Positions 1 to 8,334 of a stretch of DNA of 64,000 bases are shown here, piece by piece. How positions within the stretch are numbered: the first letter of the stretch is position 1; every line of letters begins with the position of its first letter. Origin of the DNA: Microlunatus parietis (lineage in GTDB: Bacteria; Actinomycetota; Actinomycetes; Propionibacteriales; Propionibacteriaceae). The notes beneath the pieces were generated by a model that was given only the letters and a program-made list of their open reading frames with translations, did no database searches and was not told the origin of the DNA. The stretch covers positions 3,162,001-3,226,000 of the forward strand of contig NZ_JACCBU010000001.1 in assembly GCF_013407955.1 (NCBI RefSeq). The letters run 5' to 3'. The position numbers were made by a program, and so were the translations under genes.

Positions 1-6
1 GCAGGC

Positions 7-240
7 ATGCGAACCACGGTCGATCTGCCGCCAGCCGTCCATCGGCGCGCGAGCGAACTGGCGCGCGAACGTCATCAGTCGTTGTCAACGGTCGTCGCCG
101 AGCTCACGACGCGTGGCCTCGCCACGCTGGGGCAACCGGTCCAGGTGACGACCGATCCGGTCAGCGGATTTCCGGCCCTGACCCTCGGCGACCGGGTCAT
201 CACCTCAGATGATGTCGCCGAAGTGTTGGACGACGCGTGA
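7..240 (+). CDS. VapB-like ribbon-helix-helix antitoxin
   Basis: A 77-residue protein that probably binds DNA as a dimer and neutralises the PIN-domain toxin encoded next to it. The N-terminal third (MRTTVDLPPAVHRRASELA) has the beta-strand plus two-helix pattern of ribbon-helix-helix antitoxins, and the C-terminal half is the likely toxin-wrapping tail. Its stop codon overlaps the toxin start by 4 bases (GTGA), as is usual for vapBC operons. The operon promoter lies off the left edge of the window. Identification rests on fold pattern and context, since these short proteins diverge quickly. Confidence 0.75.
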   Translation: MRTTVDLPPAVHRRASELARERHQSLSTVVAELTTRGLATLGQPVQVTTDPVSGFPALTLGDRVITSDDVAEVLDDA

Positions 241-626
241 CCTACCTTCTGGACGCGGACGTCCTGATCGCTCTGGTCGTCGCCAACCACGAGCATCACG
301 ACAGAGCTGCCCGCTGGGCGCGTGACGCAGAGAGTATCGCCTTGTGTCCGATCGTCGAAGGTGCGCTGGTCCGTTTCCTCGTCCGAACCGGCGAGACTCC
401 GGCCACCGCCAAGGCCGTACTCGAGGCCATGCACGATTCAGCTCGCTGCGAGTTCTGGGAGGACTCCTTTTCCTACTCGGCGGCCGACCTGGACCACGTC
501 ACAGGGCACCGCCAGGTCACCGACACCTACCTCGCCGCGCTCGCCCAGAGCAGACATGGACGGTTGGCGACGTTCGACCGCGGTCTGGCCAAGGCGCACC
601 CCGCTCAGACGACGCTGATCCCGTGA
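237..626 (+). CDS. VapC-like PIN-domain toxin
   Basis: A 129-residue PIN-domain ribonuclease, the toxin partner of the gene just upstream. Acidic metal-binding residues are visible: Asp6 and Asp8 in the opening strand (LLDADVL), Glu41 after IVE, an Asp in VTDTYLA, and the terminal Asp of TFDRGLA. Length and motif order fit the family. The GTG start overlaps the antitoxin stop, which implies translational coupling. PIN toxins of this type usually cleave tRNA or other structured RNA, but the target cannot be read from sequence. Confidence 0.8.
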   Translation: MTYLLDADVLIALVVANHEHHDRAARWARDAESIALCPIVEGALVRFLVRTGETPATAKAVLEAMHDSARCEFWEDSFSYSAADLDHVTGHRQVTDTYLAALAQSRHGRLATFDRGLAKAHPAQTTLIP

Positions 627-632
627 AGTCGA

Positions 633-1520
633 TCACCGCGTGATCATGGTCGGCTCTGTGAGGCGGGAGAGCTTGGCCGGGTTGCGGACCAGGTAGATGC
701 CGGTGATCATGCCGCCGTCCAGCCGCAGCGTCACGGCGGTGTTGATCTTGCCGTCGATGTGCATGATCAACGCCGGCCAGCCGTTGATCATGGCCTGCTC
801 GATGGACTCGAGGTCGGGGATCGGCAGCCGCAGCGAGAGCAGGCCCAGGATCCGGTCGGCGCCGACCAGCGGCTCCAGCGTGGCCTGGACGACACCGCCG
901 CCATCGCCGAGCAGTACGGCATCGGGCGCCAGCCGGTCCACCAGGCCCTGCAGATCACCGGTCTCGACCGCCCGCTGGAACGCCGCCAACGCGGCGCCGG
1001 CCTCCTCCCGGGACACCTCGCCGCGGGGCCGGCGGGCGGCCACGTGTTCCCGGGCCCGGTGCGCGATCTGGCGGACGGCGGCCGGGCTCTTGTCGACGGC
1101 CGCGGCAAGCTCGTCGTACCCAAGGCCGAAGACCTCCCGCAGTACGAACACCGCGCGCTCGGTCGGCGACAGCGTCTCCAGCACCAGCAGCATCGCCAGC
1201 GACACGCTCTCGGCGAGTTCGACGTCGTCGGCCACGTCGGGCGTGGTCAGCAGCGGCTCCGGCAGCCAGGGCCCGACGTAGGACTCCCGGCGCCGACCGA
1301 GCGAGCGCAGCCGGTCGAGCGCCTGCCGGGTGACGATCCGGACCAGATAGGCCCGCCGATCACGTACTTCATCAAGATCAACAGCCGCCCAGCGCAGCCA
1401 GGACTCCTGCAGCACGTCCTCCGCGTCCGCGGCCGAGCCGAGCAACTCGTAGGCGACCGTGAAGAGCAGGTTGCGGTGCTCGACGAACGTCTCGGTGGCG
1501 GCGTCCGGGTCGCTGGGCAT
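633..1520 (-). CDS. ECF41-family RNA polymerase sigma factor with SnoaL-like C-terminal domain
   Basis: A 295-residue extracytoplasmic-function sigma factor. Region 2 is at about residues 12-75 and region 4 at about 105-160. These are followed by the ECF41 hallmarks: the linker motif WLPEPL, a C-terminal SnoaL-like domain with DGGGV (usually DGGGK), and YLVRNPAKL near the end. ECF41 proteins have no separate anti-sigma factor; their C-terminal domain modulates activity. They usually sit beside a COE gene (carboxymuconolactone decarboxylase, oxidoreductase or epimerase), here the divergent FAD-linked oxidase. The ATG follows an AGAGGAG ribosome site. An ECF41-type promoter lies 32 bases upstream, suggesting autoregulation. 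Confidence 0.93.
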   Translation of the reverse strand: MPSDPDAATETFVEHRNLLFTVAYELLGSAADAEDVLQESWLRWAAVDLDEVRDRRAYLVRIVTRQALDRLRSLGRRRESYVGPWLPEPLLTTPDVADDVELAESVSLAMLLVLETLSPTERAVFVLREVFGLGYDELAAAVDKSPAAVRQIAHRAREHVAARRPRGEVSREEAGAALAAFQRAVETGDLQGLVDRLAPDAVLLGDGGGVVQATLEPLVGADRILGLLSLRLPIPDLESIEQAMINGWPALIMHIDGKINTAVTLRLDGGMITGIYLVRNPAKLSRLTEPTMITR

Positions 1521-1551
1521 GGTGCTCCTCTGGCTCGGCGGTCACCCATAA

Positions 1552-1578
1552 GACTCCTCCGGCCGCGCGCGTGTGACA
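1552..1578 (-). promoter_or_regulatory. ECF41-type promoter for the sigma factor gene
   Basis: Reading the minus strand, a perfect TGTCACA (1578-1572) is followed after exactly 16 bases by AGTC (1555-1552). The published ECF41 target promoter is TGTCACA, 16 bases, CGTC, so only one -10 base differs. The position, about 30 bases before the ATG, suits a promoter. This indicates autoregulation (inference). Confidence 0.6.
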
Positions 1579-1613
1579 CGTCCACTTCCGTGACCTAGGT
1601 CACAGCGGTGGGC

Positions 1614-1640
1614 GGTCACAGGTGGCCGGCGGGCGGCGTC
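1614..1640 (+). promoter_or_regulatory. ECF41-type promoter for the FAD-linked oxidase
   Basis: GGTCACA (1614-1620), a 16-base spacer and CGTC (1637-1640) match the ECF41 consensus TGTCACA-N16-CGTC except for the first base. The site lies 35 bases before the oxidase ATG. It also rules out the upstream in-frame GTG at 1622, which would fall inside the promoter. Confidence 0.65.
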
Positions 1641-1675
1641 TTGTGAGCGTTCCGTTGACGTGGAAGGACACCATC

Positions 1676-3022
1676 ATGAGCACCACCCTCGAACTCTTCG
1701 GCCGTGACTTCGGCGGAGTCATCATCGACGCGACCAGTGATCAGTACGCGGCGGCGAGCCGGACGCCCCTCGCCCTCGGCAGCCCGGCCACCATCCTCCG
1801 CCCGGAGACCGTCACCGACGTCCGGGCCGCCGTACGGTTCGCCGCAGCCAGCGGGCTGCCGTTGTCGGTCCGCGGCGGCGGTCACGGCTTCCCGGGCTTC
1901 GGCACCAACGACGGCGGCATCGTGATCGACCTCGGCTCGCTCGCCGGTGTCGAGGTGATCGACCAAGACCGGCACCTGGTCCGGATCGGCGGCGGCGCCA
2001 CCTGGGGTCAGGTCGCCGACGCCCTGGCCCCGCACGGTCTGGCGATCTCGTCCGGCGACACCCGCACCGTCGGCGTCGGCGGGCTGACCCTGGGCGGCGG
2101 GATCGGCTGGAAGGTGAGGAAGTACGGCCTCGCACTCGATCAGCTGGTCGCCGCCGAGGTGATCACCGCGAACGGCGACCTGGTCCGGGCCAGCGCGGAT
2201 GATCATGATGATCTGTTCTGGGCGCTCCGGGGCGGCGGCGGCAACTTCGGCATCGTGACCGCCTTCGAGTTCGCGGCCCACCCGACCACCGACGTCCACT
2301 TCGGCAAGATCACCTTCGCGCAGGAGCACGCGGCCGCCGTGCTGCAGGGCTGGGCCGACGTGCTCCGCGACGCCCCCGAGGAGCTGACCGCCATCGCCGA
2401 CCTGGCCAATCCGCTCGCCGGCGGCCCGGCCGCTCCGGTGCAGGTCCAGGTCGCCGTGGACACGGACGATCCGGAGTTGGCCGCCCGGATCCTCGACCAG
2501 ATCCGCCGGCTCGCCCCGGTGATCGACGACGACGTGGCGCCGCGGCCGTACGGCGACGTCCTGGTGCCGGGCCAGGTGCTGCCACCCGGCCTGAAGTTGA
2601 TCACCCGGAACGCCTTCGTCGACCGGGACTCCGTGCCGCAGGCGCTGTCGCTGCTGGCCGAGGTCGGCACGTCGGGCCGGTCGCCGTTCATCGCGATCCG
2701 CAGCCTCGGCGGGGCCGTGTCCCGGGTCGCCGACGACGCCACCGCGTACCCGCACCGGCAGGCCGAACTGATGATCATCACCGTGGTCGCCGGCCCGCCG
2801 CCGGTGCTCGAGGCCGCCGGACCGGGCGTCGCGGCCCTGTGGGAGCGGCTGGCCCCGCACGTGAGTGGTGCCTACGCCAACTTCCTCACCGGGACGTCCG
2901 AAGATGATCTTGCCGCGGTCTACCCGGCCGGGACCCTCGACCGGCTGGCGGCGATCAAGCGGCGCTACGACCCGGCCAACCTGTTCGCGCGCAACCACAA
3001 CATCAGCCCAGAATCCGCGTAG
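1676..3022 (+). CDS. FAD-binding oxidoreductase, berberine-bridge-enzyme type
   Basis: A 448-residue FAD-linked oxidase of the PCMH/BBE class. The FAD-binding domain carries RGGGHGFPGFG, whose His is the usual covalent flavin attachment point, and VGVGGLTLGGGIGW. The C-terminal BBE motif is RYDPANLFARNHNI. Relatives oxidise sugars or secondary metabolites using oxygen; the substrate here is unknown. The ATG at 1676 is chosen because GGAAGGA precedes it and the earlier GTG at 1622 lies inside an ECF41-type promoter. The divergent ECF41 gene probably controls it, so it is likely the regulated output of that sigma factor. Confidence 0.88.
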   Translation: MSTTLELFGRDFGGVIIDATSDQYAAASRTPLALGSPATILRPETVTDVRAAVRFAAASGLPLSVRGGGHGFPGFGTNDGGIVIDLGSLAGVEVIDQDRHLVRIGGGATWGQVADALAPHGLAISSGDTRTVGVGGLTLGGGIGWKVRKYGLALDQLVAAEVITANGDLVRASADDHDDLFWALRGGGGNFGIVTAFEFAAHPTTDVHFGKITFAQEHAAAVLQGWADVLRDAPEELTAIADLANPLAGGPAAPVQVQVAVDTDDPELAARILDQIRRLAPVIDDDVAPRPYGDVLVPGQVLPPGLKLITRNAFVDRDSVPQALSLLAEVGTSGRSPFIAIRSLGGAVSRVADDATAYPHRQAELMIITVVAGPPPVLEAAGPGVAALWERLAPHVSGAYANFLTGTSEDDLAAVYPAGTLDRLAAIKRRYDPANLFARNHNISPESA

Positions 3023-3060
3023 CGACCCGCATCCCGCCGCAGCCGCGACCGTTGCACCCA

Positions 3061-3086
3061 TCCGCGACCGTTGCAACGGTCGCGGA
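3061..3086. terminator. 26-bp perfect palindrome, probable bidirectional terminator
   Basis: The sequence from TCCGCGACCGTTG to its exact reverse complement is a perfect 26-bp palindrome between two convergent genes. Two further half-copies (around 3043-3055 and 3093-3105) flank it, so the region is a nest of ACCGTTGCA/ACGGTCGCGG arms. There is no U-tract, so a factor-independent terminator is only one reading; a protein-binding or repeat element is another. Confidence 0.45.
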
Positions 3087-3127
3087 CGCGAGGAACGGTC
3101 GCGGCAGTAGATAGGGGCGCTCGCGCG

Positions 3128-4753
3128 CTAGCGGCCGGGGAGGATTCGGACGGCTCGCAGGACCGCGGTCATCAGGCGGCGGTAGGACTCGCCGCGGAAG
3201 GGGCCGAACTCGCCGGTCGGCACGCCGGCCTGCCGGGCGACGGTCTGCACCCGGGTGACGGCGAGCAAGGATTCCCGGCCGTGCCGGTGGCCGCCGCCGG
3301 ACTGGCCCCAGCCGCCGATCGAGGCGTGGACCGACCCGTAGGCGGCGGCGAAGCCGTCGTTGATGTTGATCTTGCCGAACGGGAGCCGTGCGGCGAGCGC
3401 CCGGGCCGCACTGACATCGGCGGACCAGATCGACGCGTTCAGGCCGAACTCGGAGTCCGCGGCGAGCGCGACCGCCTCGTCGTCGGACTCGACCGGCGTG
3501 ATCGCGACGACCGGGCCGAAGGTCTCCTCCCGGTAGCAGCGAGCCGAGGGCGGGACGTCGGTCAGCACCGTCGGCCGATAGCAGTACGGTCCCGTCTCCG
3601 GCACCGGCCGGCCGCCGGCCAGCACTCGTGCTCCATGCGCGATCGCGTCGGCGACGTGATCTTGGACCTTGGCCAGCTGTTCGGCCGAGGTGAGCGACCC
3701 GATGTCGTAGTCATCGCCGAACCCGACGCCGACCACCAGCCGCTCGGTGACCGCGGTGAACCTGCGAGTGAACTCCGCCGCGACCGCCCGGTGGACGTAG
3801 ATCCGTTCGATCGACTCGCACAGCTGGCCGGCGGAGGAGTAGCAGGCCGCGACCGCGCCCGGCACCACCCGATCCAGGTCGGCGTCGGCCCGGATGATCA
3901 TCGGGTTCTTGCCGCCGAGTTCGAGGCTCGCCTCGATCATCCGCCGCCCGGCCTGCTCGGCGATCCGGTGCCCGGTGGCGGTCGAGCCGGTGAAGAGCAC
4001 CTGGTCACACCGGTCGATCACGGCCGGACCGACTTCGCCGCCGGGCCCGACCACGATCTGCCACAGGTCGGCCGGCAGGCCGGCGTCCATGATCAACTCT
4101 CGGCCGAGCAGCGCGGTCAGGACGGTCTGGCTGTCCGGCTTGTGCAGCAGGGCGTTCCCGGCCAGCAACGCAGCCAGACCGTCGCCGACGCCGAGCGAGA
4201 ACGGGTAGTTCCACGGGCTGATCAGCCCGACCAGTCCGACCGGGAACCGATGCTGCCGGACCCGGGTGAAGATCGGCAACGCGCCCGGCAGTGTGCGCGG
4301 CGCCAGCGTCGAGCGGGTGACCAGGCCCAGGAACCGACTCAACAGCGCGACCTCGAGCAGCTCCGTGAACGCGTGTCCGCGGGCCTTCCCGGTCTCGGCC
4401 TGGATCACGTCGAGCAGTTCGTCGGAGCGGTCCAGGATCGCCTCCTGCAGCCGCAGGCCGACCGCGGCCCGCACCTGCGCCGGTGTCTCGGCCCAGCGGG
4501 TCTGGGCCGCTCGGGCCCGGCTCACCGCCGCATCAAGATCATCAGTGGTCGAGGTCGGCAACTCGGTCAGCGGCTGGCCGGTGAACGGCATGATCGCCTG
4601 CTGCAGCGGCCCGGTGCCCGAGATGCCGCGGCGGAGGTGGTTCAGGCGGGCCGGCGCCAGGGACGCCGGGAGAGGGCAGCCCGCGCCGGGCCCTTCGACA
4701 GGCTCAGGGCGCGGGGGTGGGGAAGGCTCAGGGCGCACCGGTTCGCCGTTCAT
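3128..4753 (-). CDS. gabD2: Succinate-semialdehyde dehydrogenase (GabD2-like aldehyde dehydrogenase)
   Basis: A 541-residue NAD(P)-dependent aldehyde dehydrogenase. It contains ISPWNYPFSLGV, the nucleotide-loop FTGSTATG, the catalytic general base in ELGGKNPM, and the nucleophile in SAGQLCESIERIYV. It closely follows the mycobacterial GabD2 pattern, including the C-terminal LPGR. The likely reaction is succinate semialdehyde to succinate, but other aldehydes are possible. The ATG at 4753 makes a proline-rich N-terminal tail that contains EPVEG, the translation of a short palindromic repeat. A later start is therefore possible, and the first 50 or so residues may not be conserved. It is monocistronic and divergent from the GH2 gene. 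Confidence 0.85.
   Translation of the reverse strand: MNGEPVRPEPSPPPRPEPVEGPGAGCPLPASLAPARLNHLRRGISGTGPLQQAIMPFTGQPLTELPTSTTDDLDAAVSRARAAQTRWAETPAQVRAAVGLRLQEAILDRSDELLDVIQAETGKARGHAFTELLEVALLSRFLGLVTRSTLAPRTLPGALPIFTRVRQHRFPVGLVGLISPWNYPFSLGVGDGLAALLAGNALLHKPDSQTVLTALLGRELIMDAGLPADLWQIVVGPGGEVGPAVIDRCDQVLFTGSTATGHRIAEQAGRRMIEASLELGGKNPMIIRADADLDRVVPGAVAACYSSAGQLCESIERIYVHRAVAAEFTRRFTAVTERLVVGVGFGDDYDIGSLTSAEQLAKVQDHVADAIAHGARVLAGGRPVPETGPYCYRPTVLTDVPPSARCYREETFGPVVAITPVESDDEAVALAADSEFGLNASIWSADVSAARALAARLPFGKININDGFAAAYGSVHASIGGWGQSGGGHRHGRESLLAVTRVQTVARQAGVPTGEFGPFRGESYRRLMTAVLRAVRILPGR
4691..4709. repeat. Short palindromic repeat copy (CCCTTCGACAGGCTCAGGG)
   Basis: The 19-bp word recurs at 16917-16934, 16959-16977 and, degenerate, at 26690-26745. 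A partial second copy (GGAAGGCTCAGGGCG) follows at 4721-4735. Here it lies inside the proposed N-terminal coding region of gabD2. Similar CTGAGCCTGTCGAAGG words are common in actinobacterial genomes. Confidence 0.75.
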
Positions 4754-4888
4754 GGCGCCAGTCTGCTGCGTGGTGACCGCCCGACCAACTGATCGCGACC
4801 TCCAGGCGTGGCGCCCGGTGGAGTCTGCCACGATAGACGCTCTGTGCTCGCTGACATCGTGACCTCCGATCCGTACCGAAGGAACCTC

Positions 4889-6709
4889 GTGACCGACATC
4901 CCGAGACCCGAATACCCGCGCCCGCAATTCCGTCGGGAGCGCTGGCTCAACCTCAACGGCCAATGGCAGTTCGCCCAGGATCCGGGCGATTCCGGCCTGC
5001 AGCGTGGGCTGGTGACCAGTGATCTGCCGGACGAGATCACGGTTCCGTTCGCTCCGGAGTCGGAGTTGTCCGGCATCGGCAACGTCGACTTCATGACCGC
5101 CGTTTGGTACCGGCGTGAGGTGACCGTGCCCGCGGACTGGGCCGGCGACCGGGTGCTGCTGCACTTCCAGGCGGTCGATTACGACGCGACGGTCTGGGTC
5201 GACGGCGAGGAGGTCGGCCGACACCGCGGCGGCTTCACCGGCTTCACGCTCGACATCACCGACTCCGTGACGCCGGGCCGGCCCGCCTGGATCACCGTAC
5301 GGGCTCGCGATGATCGGGACAGCCCGCAGCCGCGCGGCAAGCAGTCCACGCGTTACGAGAAGTACGGCTGCCTCTACACGCGGACCACCGGGATCTGGCA
5401 GACGGTCTGGCTGGAGTCGGTGCCGCAGCACCACCTGCGCCGGCCCCGGATCACGCCGAACGTCGCCGGCACCTCGTTCGAGTTCGAGCTGCCGCTGTCC
5501 GAGAACCGCGACAACACCATGATCAGGATCGCGATCACCGACGACACCGGCACCGTCGCGGTGCGGTCGGTCCGGGCCGATCTCGATCTTGCTCCGCGGA
5601 CCGAGGTACGACTGCCGGCCGACCGGGCCCGGCGGTGGTCGGCGGACGACCCGTACCTCTACGACGTGACCATCGAGCTTCGTGATCTTGACGGCAACCT
5701 GATCGACTCGGTGCTCAGCTACGCCGGGCTGCGCAGCGTCTCGATCGTCGGCAAGCAGGTCCGGATCAACGGCAGTACGGTGTTCCAGCGGCTGGTGCTG
5801 GACCAGGGCTACTACCCGGACGGGATCATGACCGCCCCGTCGGACCAGGCCTTGATCGACGACATCCGGCTCAGCCAGGAGGCCGGCTTCAACGGCGCCC
5901 GGCTGCACCAGAAGGTCTTCGAGGAACGCTTCCTCTACCACGCGGACCGGCTGGGCTACCTGGTCTGGGGCGAGTTCGGCGACTGGGGCTGTGGCACCGG
6001 TCAGGCTCCCTATGATCATCAGCAGCCGTCGCAGGGGTTCGTCACCCAGTGGCTCGAGGCCGTCGAGCGGGACTACTCGCACCCGAGCATCGTCGGCTGG
6101 TGCCCGCTGAACGAGACCTGGCAGGTGATCAGTGATCAGGTCACCGTCCTGGACGACGTCACCCGCGGCATGTTCCTGGCCACCAAGGCGATGGACACCA
6201 CCCGGCCGGTGATCGACTCCTCCGGCTATTCGCACCGGGTCGCCGAGACCGACATCTACGACTCGCACAACTACGAGCAGGATCCGGCGAAGTTCGCCGC
6301 GATCATGGCCCCGCTGGCCGAGGGCAAGCCGTACGCGAATCCGGATGATCAAGCACCGGACCGGCTCTGGTCGCTGCCGTACCGCGGACAGCCCTATTTC
6401 TGCAGCGAGTTCGGCGGCATCTGGTGGAATCCCGAGGTCGCCGCGTCCGGCGTCGAGCAGGGCGATTCCTGGGGGTACGGTGATCGGCCGCGCACCGAGG
6501 AGGAGTTCTACGAGCGGTTCGAGGGTCTGCTCAAGGTGCTGATGGACGACCCGAACATGTTCGGCTACTGCTACACCCAGCTGACCGACGTGTTCCAGGA
6601 GCAGAACGGGGTCTTCTTCTTCGACCGCAAGCCGAAGTTCGACCTGACCCGGCTCCGCAACATCCAGCGCCGAGTCGCGGCGATCGAAGGGCAGGCGCAG
6701 AACGCCTAA
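4889..6709 (+). CDS. Glycoside hydrolase family 2 (beta-galactosidase/glucuronidase-like)
   Basis: A 606-residue GH2 enzyme with the usual sugar-binding jelly-roll (about residues 15-180, with FQAVDYDATVWVDGEEVGRH), an immunoglobulin-like domain and a C-terminal TIM barrel. The acid/base Glu is in GWCPLNETW and the nucleophile Glu in YFCSEFGG. No signal peptide is seen, so it probably acts in the cytoplasm on imported oligosaccharides. The GTG at 4889 is favoured by GAAGGAA five bases upstream; earlier in-frame starts lack one. The exact substrate cannot be decided. It converges on the sigma gene to the right with a 4-base overlap. Confidence 0.87.
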   Translation: MTDIPRPEYPRPQFRRERWLNLNGQWQFAQDPGDSGLQRGLVTSDLPDEITVPFAPESELSGIGNVDFMTAVWYRREVTVPADWAGDRVLLHFQAVDYDATVWVDGEEVGRHRGGFTGFTLDITDSVTPGRPAWITVRARDDRDSPQPRGKQSTRYEKYGCLYTRTTGIWQTVWLESVPQHHLRRPRITPNVAGTSFEFELPLSENRDNTMIRIAITDDTGTVAVRSVRADLDLAPRTEVRLPADRARRWSADDPYLYDVTIELRDLDGNLIDSVLSYAGLRSVSIVGKQVRINGSTVFQRLVLDQGYYPDGIMTAPSDQALIDDIRLSQEAGFNGARLHQKVFEERFLYHADRLGYLVWGEFGDWGCGTGQAPYDHQQPSQGFVTQWLEAVERDYSHPSIVGWCPLNETWQVISDQVTVLDDVTRGMFLATKAMDTTRPVIDSSGYSHRVAETDIYDSHNYEQDPAKFAAIMAPLAEGKPYANPDDQAPDRLWSLPYRGQPYFCSEFGGIWWNPEVAASGVEQGDSWGYGDRPRTEEEFYERFEGLLKVLMDDPNMFGYCYTQLTDVFQEQNGVFFFDRKPKFDLTRLRNIQRRVAAIEGQAQNA

Positions 6710-7947
6710 CCGTCGGCCAGGCGAGCGGCGCGGGATTGCAGATAGCGCCGCTCGACCTGGCTGAGCGTCAGCCGCGCGGCCTCCTGGTAGGCGGCCTGGG
6801 CGGCCTCCGGTTGATCATCCTGCTCCAGCAGATGAGCCCGAACGGCGAACAGGCGGTGATGCCCGGCCAGCTGCGGATGGTCGGCGACGCCGTCGATCAA
6901 TGCCAGCCCGGCGACCGGGCCATCCGCCATTGCGACCGCGACGGCCCGGTTCAAGGTGACCATCCGGTCGTCCGACATCCGGTCCAGAACGCCATACAGG
7001 GCAGCGATCTGGGGCCAGTCGGTGTCCTCGTACCGTTCCGCCTCGGCATGGCAGGCGGCGATCGCGGCCTGCAGCTGGTAGCTGCCCGGGCGTTGCCGCG
7101 GCAGCACCTGCTCGAGCAGGCCAACCCCTTCGGTGATCATGGTCCGGTCCCACCGGCTGCGGTCCTGCTCGCCCAGCGGGATCAGTTCGCCGGCCGGCCC
7201 GGTCCGGGTGTCCTGGCGGGACGCGGTGATCAACATCAGGGCGAGCAGGCCGCCGACCTCCGGTTCGTCGGGCAGCCGGGACCAGAGCAACCGGGTCAGC
7301 CGGATCGCCTCGTCGGCCAGCTCGACCCGTTGCAGGTCGGGGCCCGACGAGGCCGTGTAGCCCTCGTTGAAGATCAGGTAGAGCACCTGCAGCACGGCGG
7401 CCAGCCGCTTGTCCCGTTCCTTCGGCTCCGGCATCCGGAATCGGGCGCCCGACTCGAGGATCCGTTGTTTGGCCCGGGTGATCCGCTGCCCGACCGTGGT
7501 CTCCGGGATCATCAGCCCGCGAGCGATCTCGGCCGTGGTCAGGCCGCCGACCGCGCGCAGCGTCAGGGCGATCTGGGACGGCGGCTTCAGGTCCGGATGG
7601 CAGCACAGGAAGACCGTGATCAACGTGTCGTCGCGATCCTCCGGCCGCGGCGTGTCCGGGGCCGGCGACGGCATCGGCACCTCGCGGACGAACTCCCGCT
7701 GCTCCCGCTGCCGCCGGGACTGCTCGCTGCGCAGCAGGTCGGTCAGCTTGCGGCCGGCCACGGTGGTCAGCCAGGCCGCCGGATTGTCCGGGACCCCCGA
7801 CTCCGGCCACTGCGTCGCGGCCGCCAGCAAGGCCTCCTGGACGGCGTCCTCACAGAGATCGAACCGCCCGTACCGCCGGGTCAGCGCGCCGAGAGCCTGC
7901 GGCGCAATCTCGCGCAGCAGGCTCTCGAACCCGGTGGTTTGGGGCAC
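6706..7947 (-). CDS. ECF42-family sigma factor with C-terminal helical extension
   Basis: A 413-residue sigma factor: regions 2 and 4 (about residues 10-175, with WLTTVAGRKLTDLLR and GLTTAEIARGLMIPETTVGQRI) followed by a long alpha-helical, TPR-like extension (FNEGYTASSGPDLQRVELADEAIRL..., ending LSQVERRYLQSRAARL). This layout is diagnostic of ECF42. The extension is essential for activity in characterised ECF42 proteins, which have no anti-sigma factor. It is the last gene of a DoxX - YCII/DGPF - sigma operon, the standard ECF42 context. The GTG start lies 6 bases after the preceding stop. Confidence 0.92.
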   Translation of the reverse strand: MPQTTGFESLLREIAPQALGALTRRYGRFDLCEDAVQEALLAAATQWPESGVPDNPAAWLTTVAGRKLTDLLRSEQSRRQREQREFVREVPMPSPAPDTPRPEDRDDTLITVFLCCHPDLKPPSQIALTLRAVGGLTTAEIARGLMIPETTVGQRITRAKQRILESGARFRMPEPKERDKRLAAVLQVLYLIFNEGYTASSGPDLQRVELADEAIRLTRLLWSRLPDEPEVGGLLALMLITASRQDTRTGPAGELIPLGEQDRSRWDRTMITEGVGLLEQVLPRQRPGSYQLQAAIAACHAEAERYEDTDWPQIAALYGVLDRMSDDRMVTLNRAVAVAMADGPVAGLALIDGVADHPQLAGHHRLFAVRAHLLEQDDQPEAAQAAYQEAARLTLSQVERRYLQSRAARLADG

Positions 7948-7953
7948 TTCGGC

Positions 7954-8334
7954 TCAGATGTAGTCCGGCCCGGCGTTCTCGTCGACCGGCCGCAGTTCGA
8001 CCCGGCTCTCGACCAGCCCGGCGAACCGGCCGGCCAGTTCCAGCGCGCGATCATGGGACTCGGTCTCGACGATCAGGAAGCCGGCCAGCACCTCCTTGGA
8101 TTCGGCGTACGGGCCGTCGGAGGCCACCGGCCGGCCGTCCCGGAGCTCCACGGTCAGCGCATGCGACGGCGGGGTGAGGCCCTCCCCCGTCACCAGCTCC
8201 GACGAGGCCTGCAATTCCTCGAGGAACGCGTTCATGTTCCGGAAATGATCTTCGACCCGCTCGCGCGGCCACTGGTCCCAGTCCCAGGAGGACTCGTCGC
8301 CGAAGGTCATCAGCATGTACTTCATGGAGATCAC
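7954..8334 (-). CDS. YCII/DGPF-domain protein
   Basis: A 126-residue YCII-related protein of the DGPF type: MKYMLMTFGDE near the start, then ASDGPYAESKEVLAGFLIVE, where SDGPYAE is the signature, and a final His/Asp-bearing helix. The family is small and dimeric, with proposed but mostly unproven hydrolase or stress roles, and is the classic neighbour of ECF42 sigma factors. The GTG at 8334 overlaps the DoxX stop (GTGA) and has GAGGAAGG in front. The internal ATG at 8325 (MKYML) is the family-typical alternative. Confidence 0.88.
   Translation of the reverse strand: MISMKYMLMTFGDESSWDWDQWPRERVEDHFRNMNAFLEELQASSELVTGEGLTPPSHALTVELRDGRPVASDGPYAESKEVLAGFLIVETESHDRALELAGRFAGLVESRVELRPVDENAGPDYI

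Noticed and set aside
1622..1675. Upstream GTG start for the FAD-linked oxidase
   Set aside because: It falls inside the ECF41-type promoter and has no ribosome site, unlike the ATG at 1676.
4754..6352. Very long minus-strand open frame continuing upstream of the aldehyde dehydrogenase
   Set aside because: It is antisense to the well-supported GH2 gene and has no family resemblance; long antisense frames are expected in DNA this GC-rich.
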